From assembly GCF_000720635.1 (NCBI RefSeq), contig NZ_JOCF01000037.1, forward strand, positions 1-64,000: a DNA stretch of 64,000 nucleotides, read 5' to 3'. The number at the start of each line of letters is the position of its first letter. The stretch's first letter is position 1. Below are positions 45,576 through 53,918 of the stretch, in pieces. The stretch comes from Streptomyces sp. NRRL WC-3742. Lineage in GTDB: Bacteria; Actinomycetota; Actinomycetes; Streptomycetales; Streptomycetaceae. The notes below the pieces were generated by a model. That model was not told the origin of the DNA. It saw only the letters and a program-made list of their open reading frames with translations, and ran no database searches. A program made the position numbers and the translations under genes.

Positions 45576-46298
45576 TCAGGCTCCGGTGAGGGTGTGGACG
45601 ATGACGCGCCAGGAGACGATGAGGACCCCGCTCGCGGCGGCCCAGATCAGGGGACGGGTGAGGAGCCAGCCGCGCGGTGAGCGGACGAAGGACCACAGGC
45701 CCCGGGCGGCGGCGGACATGAGCGACCAGCCGATGCCGCAGACGGCGCCGAGCAGGCCGGGGACGTGGCGGCCGAGCCAGGTGGAGCCGGCCGCGCAGAG
45801 CACGGCGCCGGCCGGTCCGAAGACCGGGGCGGTGATGCCGCCGGTGCTGACGGCGTGCGCGACCCACCCGGCGCCGGTGTAGTGGCCGAGCGGCAGCAGC
45901 ACGGCCACCGCGAGGGATGCGATGTTGCGGCCGACCTGCAGGCGGCTCCAGTCGGTGCCGTCGCCGCCGTGGGTGGCCTCGCTCCGTTCGATGACGGCGT
46001 CGGCGATGTCCGCCCAGCCGGGCTGCAGCAGAGCGGCAACGGTGTCCTGCATGCCGTAGCCGGTGGCCTCGGCCACCAGGTCGATCCCGGCCGGGTAGGC
46101 GGGCGGCGGCGGGGGTGGCTGGTTGCCGGTGACCGCGCAGACGGTGGCCATGTCGTCCGCCCGGCCGCAGCCGGACCGGACGGGGCAGGCGGTGCAGATC
46201 CCGGCGGCCCAGGTGCCGGCCTGGGCCGGGCGGGGGTTCAGCCACCACATGTCGACGGGCTCGGCGGCGGGGCCGCCGGCGTGGTTGAGGTCGGTCAT
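45576..46298 (-). CDS. Membrane protein with N-terminal WhiB-like Cys motif
   Basis: A 240-residue protein. Near the N-terminus is GICTACPVRSGC, a CX2CX5C arrangement like that of WhiB proteins, next to the tryptophan-containing WWLNPRPAQAG and followed by another cysteine (MATVC). The C-terminal half has three to four membrane helices. It overlaps the preceding small gene by 4 bp. It could hold a metal or Fe-S cluster in a membrane-bound transfer component. Confidence 0.65.
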   Translation of the reverse strand: MTDLNHAGGPAAEPVDMWWLNPRPAQAGTWAAGICTACPVRSGCGRADDMATVCAVTGNQPPPPPPAYPAGIDLVAEATGYGMQDTVAALLQPGWADIADAVIERSEATHGGDGTDWSRLQVGRNIASLAVAVLLPLGHYTGAGWVAHAVSTGGITAPVFGPAGAVLCAAGSTWLGRHVPGLLGAVCGIGWSLMSAAARGLWSFVRSPRGWLLTRPLIWAAASGVLIVSWRVIVHTLTGA

Positions 46299-46519
46299 CG
46301 AAGGTCACCTCCCGGTGCGGGGTGTTCGCCAAGAGCGGTCAGAAGGACGGCGCGGGCACGCTGTTCGTCCGGGCCGGGCCGGTCGCGGGGCTGTCCGGCG
46401 GCGGGGTGGCCGACGGTGGGGCCGGGCGGGTGGGGCAGCAGGATCACGACCACGGCGGCGTCGGCGGTGGTGCGGTGGCTGCGGCGGCGGTGCCACCACC
46501 GGCGTATGCGGGAGATCAT
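46295..46519 (-). CDS. Small basic protein in the transfer operon
   Basis: A 74-residue frame beginning MISRIRRWWHRRRSHR, followed by a short hydrophobic patch (AAVVVILLPHPPG) and a Pro-rich tail. It overlaps the next gene's start at ATGA, which supports real translation. No family recognised. Confidence 0.5.
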   Translation of the reverse strand: MISRIRRWWHRRRSHRTTADAAVVVILLPHPPGPTVGHPAAGQPRDRPGPDEQRARAVLLTALGEHPAPGGDLR

Positions 46520-46641
46520 CAGGTCCTCTTCCGGGCGGGTGCAGTCGGGGCTGGGGGCCGGTCGGCCGTGGCCGCCCTGGGGCCGGTGCACTTCCCGCGT
46601 GGGGTGGCTCGCCGGGCTCCAGGGCGGGCATGATCGGCCGG

Positions 46642-48399
46642 TCATCCGGCGGTCTTCTTCACCGCTCGGATCTGGTTGCGGACCCACTCGGCGTCGGCGC
46701 CGAACTCGCGGCCGAGCGCGGTCGGGGACGGGGTTTCACCGGCGGCGAGAAGGGCGGTGATCCGGTCGCGGACCGCGTCGCGCAACTCGTCCCGGTCACC
46801 GGTGGAGCCGCTGCGGGTACCGGTCTTCTTCTCCGCCCGGCGCTTGCGCCGGGCCCGGTTGTCGGCGCCGGTGTCACCGGTGCCGGGTGCCGGGTTACCG
46901 GTCGGGTTACCGCTGTGAGTCAGGGCGGGGTTACCGCTGCTGTTACCGGTTGCGGTACCGGCCGGGTTACCGCCCGCGTTACCGGTTCCGGTACCGGTCG
47001 GGTTACCGGGTGCGGTAGCGGCGGGCAGGGCCGGGATGCCGGTGGGGCCACCGGCGGTGAGGGCCGGGGCGTCACCGGTGCCGGCGGCGTCCAGGGCGAC
47101 GGCTTCCACTACCGGCTGCCCGGCGTCCTCGGCGTCCGGTTCACCGGTGGGGTGGTCGATCAGGTTGTGCACCCGCCAGACCACGGTGACGAAGACGAGG
47201 ACGACGCCGATGATCAGCGGCCTGGGGCCGGTGGCGGTCGGGGCGGCCAGGTGGGCGGCGATGTTGGCGGCGGCCATGATGCCGAGAGCCCACGGCACGT
47301 CCTTCTTGCGGCGGAAGGCGGTGACCGCGTACACGTCGATGGCGACCGGCAGCAGCGGGGCCGCGTGGTGGTCGATGCCGACCAGCATGGCCAGCTCGTA
47401 CTCGCCCTGGGCCGCGAGGCCGACCGCCGCACCGAGGCCGACCCAGGGCAGCGTGCCCCAGAACCGGCGGCTGACCGCGCGGCTCCTGGCCGACCACGAG
47501 GTGCGGCGGGCCTGGGCGGCGCGGGCCTTGGCCAGCATCGCCTCGGCGGCGTGCTGCATCTGCTGGGCCCGACCGGTGGCCTCGGCCGCGTCGTCCAGCA
47601 GCCGCTGCCTGTCCTGGCCGGCCTGGGTGAGGATCGCGTCCGCGGCCGTGCGGGCCTCGGCCTCGGCCGCCTCGCGCATCTGGGCGAGTTCGCCGGTGTG
47701 CTTGTCGCGCTGCTGCTGGCGCTCGGCGTCGGCGGCCTGCCTGGCCTGGGCCAGTTCGGTCTCGATCTCGGCACTGCGGGCGGCGAGTTCCTCGTCCAGG
47801 TCGAGCTTGGCCCGCCGGGCTGCGAGTTCGGCCTGGGCCTTGGCCTCGGTGCGGATCGACTCCGCCTCCAGGGCCTTGGCCTTGGCCGCTTCCAGGAGCT
47901 CGTTGGCCCGGTCGGTGGCGGCGGTGCGGATCTGTTCGGCCTGGGCTTCGGCCTGCTCGCGCAGCTGCTGGGCGGCCTCGTCGGCGGCCGACCGCACCTC
48001 GGCGGCCTTGGCCGACTCGCCCTCGGCCGCCTGCCGCAGACCGGCGGCGGCGGTGCGGGCGGCGGACAGGATCTCCTCGGCGGCCTCACGGGCCCGGGCC
48101 AGGACGGCTTGGGCCGCCTCGACCTGGTCCTGGGCGACCTGGTGGGCCTGCTGGGCGTGGAGGTCGGCGATGAGCTTGCGCTGGTCGGCGCCGTCGGCGT
48201 CGGCCTCCGACTGGGCGGCGGCGGTGGCCGCCTCCCGCCGCAGGGTCTGGGCCTCGCGGCGGGCGCCGGACAGCAGGTCGGCGGCCTCGGCGTGGGCGGC
48301 CTCCAGGATGTCGGCGGCGGTGGGTTCGGGTCGAAGCGGCTCGAAGAGGTGGGCCCGGTGGGCGCCGGGGATGTCGGGGAGGCGGTGGGGCGAGGTCAC
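46642..48399 (-). CDS. Coiled-coil DUF2637-like membrane protein
   Basis: A 585-residue protein. Residues about 25-310 are a long Ala/Glu/Gln-rich coiled coil. Then follow four membrane helices (about 315-420) in the DUF2637/Spd style (WVGLGAAVGLAAQGEYELAM). A Gly-Asn-Pro repeat linker comes next (about 470-515), and a C-terminal helix-turn-helix-like segment (SPTALGREFGADAEWVRNQI) ends the protein. It probably anchors a DNA- or protein-binding tail at the membrane for transfer or spread. It overlaps the preceding small gene by 4 bp. Confidence 0.72.
   Translation of the reverse strand: MTSPHRLPDIPGAHRAHLFEPLRPEPTAADILEAAHAEAADLLSGARREAQTLRREAATAAAQSEADADGADQRKLIADLHAQQAHQVAQDQVEAAQAVLARAREAAEEILSAARTAAAGLRQAAEGESAKAAEVRSAADEAAQQLREQAEAQAEQIRTAATDRANELLEAAKAKALEAESIRTEAKAQAELAARRAKLDLDEELAARSAEIETELAQARQAADAERQQQRDKHTGELAQMREAAEAEARTAADAILTQAGQDRQRLLDDAAEATGRAQQMQHAAEAMLAKARAAQARRTSWSARSRAVSRRFWGTLPWVGLGAAVGLAAQGEYELAMLVGIDHHAAPLLPVAIDVYAVTAFRRKKDVPWALGIMAAANIAAHLAAPTATGPRPLIIGVVLVFVTVVWRVHNLIDHPTGEPDAEDAGQPVVEAVALDAAGTGDAPALTAGGPTGIPALPAATAPGNPTGTGTGNAGGNPAGTATGNSSGNPALTHSGNPTGNPAPGTGDTGADNRARRKRRAEKKTGTRSGSTGDRDELRDAVRDRITALLAAGETPSPTALGREFGADAEWVRNQIRAVKKTAG
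46894..47008. repeat. Seven GTTACCG repeats within the DUF2637-like gene
   Basis: The heptamer GTTACCG occurs seven times in 115 bp on the plus strand, five of them as GGTTACCG. The spacing is irregular. On the coding strand the repeats encode Gly-Asn-Pro units. Short 8-bp repeats are the known recognition sites of streptomycete TraB pumps, so a dual role is conceivable. Confidence 0.6.
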
Positions 48400-48569
48400 C
48401 GGGGCGGTTCCTTAGTCCAGGTGGAGGCGAGGCGGGCCGCGGCGTCGGCGGCGTCGCCGCGGTCCAGGGCCTCGTTGATGCGGTCTGCGGTGGTGCGGGC
48501 GGCGGTGGCGCCGGTGCGGGCGGTGTCGGCCGGGTCGGCGGGGGCCGGGCCGGCGTGGACAGCGGCCAC
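48396..48569 (-). CDS. Small hypothetical protein
   Basis: A 57-residue Ala-rich helical product from GTG 48569 (VAAVHAGPAPADPADTARTG). It overlaps the next gene by 4 bp and starts 5 bp after the previous stop. Unknown function; the tight spacing supports the call. Confidence 0.5.
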   Translation of the reverse strand: MAAVHAGPAPADPADTARTGATAARTTADRINEALDRGDAADAAARLASTWTKEPPR

Positions 48570-48574
48570 GGCGA

Positions 48575-48775
48575 TCAGCCCTGGCGGCGGCGCTCGGCGT
48601 CCGCCCAGGCCCATCCGGCCCGGTCGGCGGCCGTGGCGGCCTTGCTGCGGCGGATGCGGTCGCGGCGTTCGCGCTCGACCTGCTTGCGCTGCTTGCGGTC
48701 GGTGGCCGATTCGCGGCCCGCGTAGGTGCCGCCGGCCATCTGGCGGTCGTTGCCGAAGAGTCCGAAGAAGGCCAT
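48575..48775 (-). CDS. Small basic protein of the transfer operon
   Basis: A 66-residue protein, MAFFGLFGNDRQMAGGTYAG followed by a very basic helix (RKQRKQVERERRDRIRRSK). Similar short proteins occur in transfer regions of actinomycete elements. It overlaps the upstream gene (ATGA). Might bind DNA or tether to the membrane. Confidence 0.6.
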   Translation of the reverse strand: MAFFGLFGNDRQMAGGTYAGRESATDRKQRKQVERERRDRIRRSKAATAADRAGWAWADAERRRQG

Positions 48776-49338
48776 CACGCCGCCTGCGATCGCGTGGCGG
48801 TCACCCGGATGGCCGAGCTGCCGCAGCTGCCCACGGCCTCGACGTACGCGCCGCTGGTCCGCACACTGGGGGCGCCGATCGCGCGGACGAGGGTGTCGAT
48901 GAGGTGGGCGGGCAGGGGCTGGGCGACGTCGATGGCCACCCCGGCGTTCAGGCCGGCGCATCCGGCGATCACGTCGAGCAGGTCGGAGACCAGGTCGTCG
49001 GTGTCCTGGTGCTCGCCGAGGCCGGCGGGGCGGACACCGGTGTGGTGGTCGATCACGGCCAGCAGCTGGGCCAGGGAGGCCCGCAGGTGCAGGATCGCCA
49101 GCGCCAGGTCGTCGACGCTCATGGTCTTCAGCGGCAGGCGGACCGCCTCGGCCAGGTAAGCCCTGCCCAACGCGATCGCCGCCTCGCGTCGGGCGGCCGG
49201 CGTGTCGGCCGGAAGGCAGTCCCAGGCCATGGCCGTGAACACGTCGGGGTCGGGGGCGAGGAACACCGGCTCGGCGGCGGGGCCGGACGGGTGCGGGACG
49301 GGCCCGCTGGGGGTCTTGGTCTGGATACGCTTGCGCAC
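48775..49338 (-). CDS. First gene of the leftward transfer operon, unknown
   Basis: A 187-residue soluble protein. I prefer the GTG at 49338 because GAGGAG lies 8 nt before it; an ATG at 49359 is possible. It is helical with ALAILHLRASLAQLLAVIDHH and a final VGSCGSSAIRVTATRSQ. It is directly behind the operator/promoter at 49453-49527. Function unknown. Confidence 0.65.
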   Translation of the reverse strand: MRKRIQTKTPSGPVPHPSGPAAEPVFLAPDPDVFTAMAWDCLPADTPAARREAAIALGRAYLAEAVRLPLKTMSVDDLALAILHLRASLAQLLAVIDHHTGVRPAGLGEHQDTDDLVSDLLDVIAGCAGLNAGVAIDVAQPLPAHLIDTLVRAIGAPSVRTSGAYVEAVGSCGSSAIRVTATRSQAA

Positions 49339-49452
49339 AGCTCGTTCTCCTCGGTACATGAGGGACGGGTCAGGCCCCTGACCAGCGGTTGCGTCGCTCG
49401 GTCGGGGGCCGCTGCCGTTTGCGGGCATGGCGGGCAGGGCCCGCCGGGAGGA

Positions 49453-49527
49453 AATCCCCTCGGGGGATTGGTGCGGCTCCAGTAAAGCGCGACCCCCTCG
49501 CGGGGTCAATAGATCCCCTCGGGGGAT
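49453..49527 (-). promoter_or_regulatory. Operator-promoter of the transfer operon / gntR
   Basis: Minus-strand -35 TTGACC (49504-49509) and -10 TTTACT (49481-49486) have 17-bp spacing and face the transfer operon. Three palindromes overlap them: AATCCCC-TCG-GGGGATT (49453-49469), a variant GACCCCC...GGGGTC (49491-49507) and ATCCCC-TCG-GGGGAT (49513-49527). The same layout in inverse orientation recurs at 53834-53918. The gntR gene starts 36 bp away, so the site fits autoregulation plus control of transfer. Confidence 0.78.
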
Positions 49528-49562
49528 TGCTTGGGTTGCGGTGGGGGCCTAATGTCTCCCTC

Positions 49563-50387
49563 ATGAAGAAGCCGGATCCCCCCGCCTCCGCCGAGTTCCG
49601 GCGGGTGGCGCAGGCCATCCGCGACCGCGTTCGCGATGGCACCTACAAGCCGGGGCAACGCCTGCCGGCGGCCCCGGCCATGGCCGAGGAGCTCGGCAGC
49701 AACCGCAGCGCGGTCGAACGCGCGGTGCGGGTCGTGGCAGCCGAGGGCCTGCTGACGACCCGGCAGGGGTCGGGCGCCTACGTGTCGCGGATCATCCACT
49801 CGATCACGCGCGACGGCACCGGCCGGTACCGTAAGGCCCGGCGCGAGGAGGCCGGCCCCGAGGGCGTCCAGGCCCGCGGCGCGTTCGAGGCCGAGCTACG
49901 GCGGATGAACCTGGTGCCGCGCAACCATCCCAGCGTGCGCCGCGAGGTCCCGCCGCCGCAGGTCGCCGAGATCCTGGGCGTCGATCCGAACCAGGTGAGC
50001 GTCGTGGTGCGCGACCGGCGGATGTACGCCGCCCCGGCCGACGCGCCACCTGGCGACCTGGGCACCCCGGTGCAGATCGCCACCACCTACATCCCGCTGG
50101 ACATCGCCGGCGGCACGGTGCTGGAGGACCTCGACACCGGCGCGGGCGGCATGATCAGCCGTCTGGCGGAGATGGGGCATACCCAGGTCCGGATCGGCGA
50201 GAAGATCAAGGTGCGTACGCCAACCCCGGAGGAGGCGGAGTTCCTGAGCCTGGACCTGGACAACCGCGTCTGCCAGATCACCCACACCGCCTGGACCGCC
50301 GAGGACCGGGCCGTGGAGGTGACCGTCCACATCCTTCCGGCCAGCCTCTGGGAGCTCAGCTACAGCTGGGACATCGAGAACGGCTGA
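49563..50387 (+). CDS. GntR/HutC-family regulator with UTRA domain (KorSA-like)
   Basis: A 274-residue protein. The N-terminal GntR winged helix (residues about 10-75) includes IRDRVRDGTYKPGQRLPAAP, MAEELGSNRSAVERAVRVVA and TRQGSGAYVS. The C-terminal UTRA effector domain includes QIATTYIPLDIAGGTVLEDL and GAGGMISRLAEMGH. KorSA of pSAM2 and other Kor/TraR repressors of actinomycete elements are of this type. It probably binds the palindromic sites beside its own gene and in front of the recombinase operon. Confidence 0.87.
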   Translation: MKKPDPPASAEFRRVAQAIRDRVRDGTYKPGQRLPAAPAMAEELGSNRSAVERAVRVVAAEGLLTTRQGSGAYVSRIIHSITRDGTGRYRKARREEAGPEGVQARGAFEAELRRMNLVPRNHPSVRREVPPPQVAEILGVDPNQVSVVVRDRRMYAAPADAPPGDLGTPVQIATTYIPLDIAGGTVLEDLDTGAGGMISRLAEMGHTQVRIGEKIKVRTPTPEEAEFLSLDLDNRVCQITHTAWTAEDRAVEVTVHILPASLWELSYSWDIENG

Positions 50388-50528
50388 CCGGACGCCGGCG
50401 GCGAGATGCCGAAGGCGGGCCGGGGCTTTCCCGGCCGAGCGCCCGACTTGACGGGCGCGAAGGGACCGGGGAGGCAAGCTCCGGCCCCGCACCACGAATC
50501 CCATCCGCGAGCTCAAGGAGAACGGCAC

Positions 50529-51080
50529 ATGCCGAGCACCACCACCAGCGGCGGCACGATCCTGCGTGACGCCAGCGCCCGCTACCGCAAGGCCAGCCGC
50601 GAAGAGGGCGGCGCCCGCGGCGCGTTCGACGCCGAGACCAAGCGGTCCGGCGGTGCCCCGCGCGCCGAGGTCACCGTCCGCCGCGACTCCGTGCCGGCCG
50701 ACGTCGCCGAGCTCCTGGGCGCCGAGACCGCCGTCGTGCGTGCGCGCAAGATGTACGACGGCGACACGCTCGTGCAGCTGGCCGACACCTACATCCCGGT
50801 GGACGTCGCCGAGGCAGCCGGGGTCGAGCAGGTGGACACCGGCGTCGGCGGCATCATCAGCCGTTTCGCCGAGGCCGGGTTCGCCCAGGCCGAGGTGACC
50901 GAGGACGTCACGCAGATCGAGGCCGACGCCGACCAGGCCGCCGCCCTCGGCGTCCAGGCGGGCGACAAGCTGCTGCAGATCCTGCACGTCGGCCGCACCG
51001 AGTCCGGCCGCGTCGTCGAGGTCACCCAGCACGTGCTGGGCGCCGGCTGGACCCTGCGCTTCTCGGTGCCCCTGGCCTGA
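50529..51080 (+). CDS. UTRA-only paralogue lacking DNA-binding domain
   Basis: A 183-residue protein with AAGGAG 8 nt before its ATG. Sequence such as ARYRKASREEGGARGAFDAE, TYIPVDVAEAAGVEQVDTG and GGIISRFAEAGFAQAEV matches the C-terminal domain of the regulator encoded just upstream, but the GntR winged helix is absent. It may dimerise with the full regulator, or bind the ligand, to modulate repression. Inferred. Confidence 0.75.
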   Translation: MPSTTTSGGTILRDASARYRKASREEGGARGAFDAETKRSGGAPRAEVTVRRDSVPADVAELLGAETAVVRARKMYDGDTLVQLADTYIPVDVAEAAGVEQVDTGVGGIISRFAEAGFAQAEVTEDVTQIEADADQAAALGVQAGDKLLQILHVGRTESGRVVEVTQHVLGAGWTLRFSVPLA

Positions 51081-51438
51081 CGAAGCCCCCGGTCACAGGC
51101 TCCGCGGCTGCAACCGCACAGCCCGACCGGCTGCGTAACTCTATGAGTTCGCGCATGGTGCCCGCCCCATCGGCCGGCGCCGACAACCGAACATGCACTG
51201 AACACGAAGAAGCGGACCCATCCGTGAGACAGATGCGGGTCCGCTTCTCCTGACTGCGGCGCCGACTCCCCACCGCCCGCGCAAGCGCGGGACGCCGGTG
51301 CAGGCTGCAACCTGCCCTGATCCGGTGGGATTTCGTGCGCCCGGAGAGCGCCATGCCAGTGACACGACCACATCTCCGCCACCACGGTAGCAACCCGCAG
51401 GGCCGGCTGGACACCGCCGCGGGCCGGGAGGGGGCCCG
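51081..51438. other. Intergenic region: terminator and possible replication/control site
   Basis: 358 bp without a gene. A perfect 12-bp hairpin (51208-51219 and 51237-51248) terminates the regulator transcript. An AT-richer dyad AACTC-TAT-GAGTT lies at 51137-51149. Because the next genes encode replication proteins, this gap may carry their promoter or an origin, but I see no iterons. Confidence 0.5.
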
Positions 51439-52401
51439 GTGAGCTACGGCTACATCGCCCGCGGCCCGATGGCCGCCGACCAGTTCGAGGCACGCTTCAC
51501 CCGGATCGCCAACCAGCTCTTCCGCGACCCGCGCATCTCCTTCAAGGCCAAGGGCATCTTCGGCCTGATCTCCACCCACAAGGACGGCTTCGGCCTGTCG
51601 CTGGAATCCATCGCCGCCAGCTCCACCGACGGCATCTCCGCCGTCCGCACCGGCCTGAAGGAGCTCGAGCGCTACCGCTACCTGGTCCGCGAGCGCGAGC
51701 GCAACGACGCCGGCCATCTGCAGCAGACCCGCTACTGGATCACCGACATGCCCGACGGCCTGGTGATCACCCTGAGCCCGGACCCCGGGCACGGGCAAGA
51801 CCCCAGCTCAGCACCAGCATGCGAAAACTGCACCCTGGACACCGGGGCGCAAACGCCCAGCTCGGACCCTGAATGCGGATTTCCACAGGTGGACGACCCA
51901 CCTGTGGACGATCACCCGCATAAGAAGACCAACATCAAGAAGACCATCTCTCTCCCCCGCCCCACCGGCCCCGCCCAGGCCCCGGACGGCCCCGTGGTCG
52001 AGAGAGAGAATCCGGCTCCGCCGACCGGCACCGACCCAGCCACCGAGGTGGCCGCCGCGTGGATCACGGTGCGCGAACGGCTCGGGCGGCCGGTGCCACC
52101 GCTGGCCGGTGCGAAGATCGCCGCCGCTGCTGCCGCTCTGCTGGCCCAGGGCCTGGAGGCGGCCGTGCTGACGGCCGCCGCCGCTGACATGGCCACCCGG
52201 GACGGCTGGAGCGACCTCGCCCGCCACCTGGAGCACTTCACCCCGGCGCCCGCCGTGCCCGCCCAACGGACGACCGCTGCCTGGTGCGGCAGCTGCAACA
52301 ACGGCCACCCGCCGGCCAGCGCGGCCGAGCGGATGCGCGAGACGCCGGACGGCCGCGTCGTCCGCTGCCCTGCCTGCCACCCGGCCGCCGCCTCCTCCTG
52401 A
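51439..52401 (+). CDS. Replication initiator/helicase-loader-like protein with Zn ribbon
   Basis: A 320-residue protein from GTG 51439. The N-terminal ~110 residues resemble the winged-helix domain of phage/plasmid replisome organisers (RIANQLFRDPRISFKAKGIF; SLESIAASSTDGISAVRTGL). A Pro-rich linker follows, then a helical domain. The C-terminus is a zinc-ribbon pattern, AAWCGSCNNG and VRCPACHP. It is 72 bp before dnaB, so it likely loads that helicase at the element's origin. Role is inferred. Confidence 0.7.
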   Translation: MSYGYIARGPMAADQFEARFTRIANQLFRDPRISFKAKGIFGLISTHKDGFGLSLESIAASSTDGISAVRTGLKELERYRYLVRERERNDAGHLQQTRYWITDMPDGLVITLSPDPGHGQDPSSAPACENCTLDTGAQTPSSDPECGFPQVDDPPVDDHPHKKTNIKKTISLPRPTGPAQAPDGPVVERENPAPPTGTDPATEVAAAWITVRERLGRPVPPLAGAKIAAAAAALLAQGLEAAVLTAAAADMATRDGWSDLARHLEHFTPAPAVPAQRTTAAWCGSCNNGHPPASAAERMRETPDGRVVRCPACHPAAASS

Positions 52402-52473
52402 CCAGCCTCCGCCCCGGCCGGCAGGCGGTCCGCGCTGCCCGGCCCGGGCCCCGCACACCCTCGGAGCCCTTCC

Positions 52474-53832
52474 ATGACCCAGACCATCCTCGACACCGGC
52501 GACACGCTCGACACCTTCGGCCGGATCCCGCCGCAGGACATCGAGGCCGAGCAGTCCGTCCTCGGCGGCATGCTGCTGTCCCAGGACGCCATCGGCGAGG
52601 TGATCGCCCACCTCAAGCCGCGCGACTTCTATCGCCCGGCCCACGCGGTCGTGTTCACGGTGATCCTGGACCTGTACGGCCGCGGCGAGCCGGCCGACCC
52701 GATCACGGTGGCCGCCGAGCTCACCAAGCGCGGCGACCTGGTCCGCGTCGGCGGACCCTCCTACCTGCACCACCTGGTGAACGTGGTGCCCACCGCCGCG
52801 AACGCCGGCTACTACGCGGAGATCGTCGCCGAGCGGGCCCAGCTGCGGCGCCTGACCGAGGCCGGCACCCGCATCGCCAACATGGGCTACGCGGCAGACG
52901 GCGACGCCGCCCAGATCGCGGACGCCGCCCAGGCCGAGCTGTACGCGGCCGTGGACGTCCGCGCCGAGGACGAGCCGAAGTCCCCGGCCGACACGCTGGA
53001 GGCCACATTCGACGAGCTCGACCGCATCGCCCGGCACCAGGGCGCGATCACCGGAGTACCGACCGGCTTCGCCGACCTGGACAACCTGCTGCAGGGCCTG
53101 CACCCCGGCCAGCTCATCGTCGTGGCGGGCAGGCCGGGGCTCGGGAAATCCACGCTGTCCATGGATTTCGCCCGCGCGTGCGCGATCCGCCACGGCCGCA
53201 CCGCCCTGGTCTTCTCCCTGGAGATGAGCCGCGACGAGATCAACATGCGGCTGCTGTCCGCCGAGGCCCGCGTCGGCCTGCACCGCATGCGGGCCGGAAC
53301 GCTGACCGAGGACGACTGGGCCCGCCTGGCCCGCCACCGCGAGGCTGTCGCCGCCGCCCCGCTGTTCGTCGACGACTCCCCGAACCTGACGCTGCTTGAG
53401 ATCCGCTCCAAGGCCCGCCGCATCAAGCAGCAGCGCGGCCTGGACCTGGTGGTCGTGGACTACCTGCAGCTGCTGACCCACGGAGGCCGCCGGCCCGAGT
53501 CCCGCCAGCAGGAGGTCGCCGACATGTCCCGCTCCCTCAAGCTGCTGGCCAAGGAGCTCGGCGTGCCCGTCGTCGCGCTCTCCCAGCTCAACCGCGGCCC
53601 CGAACAGCGCACCGACAAGAAGCCGATGCTGTCCGACCTGCGCGAGTCCGGCGCGGTCGAGCAGGACTCCGACGTGGTGATCCTGCTGCACCGCGAGGAC
53701 GCCTACGACAAGGAGTCCCCGCGCGCCGGCGAAGCCGACCTCCTGGTGGCCAAGCACCGCAACGGCCCCACGGCGGTCGTGACCGTGGCCGCACAGCTCC
53801 ACACGTCGCGGTTCGTCGACATGGCCGCCTAG
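52474..53832 (+). CDS. Element-encoded replicative DNA helicase, DnaB family
   Basis: A 452-residue helicase. The N-terminal DnaB domain (PPQDIEAEQSVLGGMLLSQD) is followed by the RecA-like motor with Walker A VVAGRPGLGKSTLSMDFA, MALVFSLEMSRDEINMRL-like VFSLEMSRDEINMRLLS and Walker B LDLVVVDYLQLL. The C-terminal SALSQLNRGPEQRTDKKPML-like sequence and arginine finger region are present. It unwinds DNA for replication of the excised element. A separate chromosomal dnaB is expected elsewhere. Confidence 0.92.
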   Translation: MTQTILDTGDTLDTFGRIPPQDIEAEQSVLGGMLLSQDAIGEVIAHLKPRDFYRPAHAVVFTVILDLYGRGEPADPITVAAELTKRGDLVRVGGPSYLHHLVNVVPTAANAGYYAEIVAERAQLRRLTEAGTRIANMGYAADGDAAQIADAAQAELYAAVDVRAEDEPKSPADTLEATFDELDRIARHQGAITGVPTGFADLDNLLQGLHPGQLIVVAGRPGLGKSTLSMDFARACAIRHGRTALVFSLEMSRDEINMRLLSAEARVGLHRMRAGTLTEDDWARLARHREAVAAAPLFVDDSPNLTLLEIRSKARRIKQQRGLDLVVVDYLQLLTHGGRRPESRQQEVADMSRSLKLLAKELGVPVVALSQLNRGPEQRTDKKPMLSDLRESGAVEQDSDVVILLHREDAYDKESPRAGEADLLVAKHRNGPTAVVTVAAQLHTSRFVDMAA

Positions 53833-53833
53833 C

Positions 53834-53918
53834 AATCCCCCGAGGGGATCTATTGACTCCGCGAGGGAACTGCCGCTTTACTGGGGGTCGCCAGGGAAAT
53901 CCCCCGAGGGGATTTCCC
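53834..53918 (+). promoter_or_regulatory. Operator-promoter of the recombinase operon
   Basis: Plus-strand -35 TTGACT (53853-53858) and -10 TTTACT (53877-53882) have 18-bp spacing. They sit between AATCCCC-CGA-GGGGATC (53834-53850) and a 25-bp palindrome with 11-bp arms GGGAAATCCCC (53894-53904 and 53908-53918). Over about 80 bp this is a diverged inverted copy of the control region at 49453-49527. It should place the recombinase genes under the same GntR regulator. Confidence 0.78.

Noticed and set aside
49389..49562. 58-residue N-terminal extension of the GntR regulator from 49389
   Set aside because: It would cover the operator/promoter palindromes; the ATG at 49563 begins directly before the conserved winged helix.
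51081..51438. Iteron-type replication origin
   Set aside because: I found only a hairpin and one short AT-rich dyad, no repeated iterons; left as an intergenic region.
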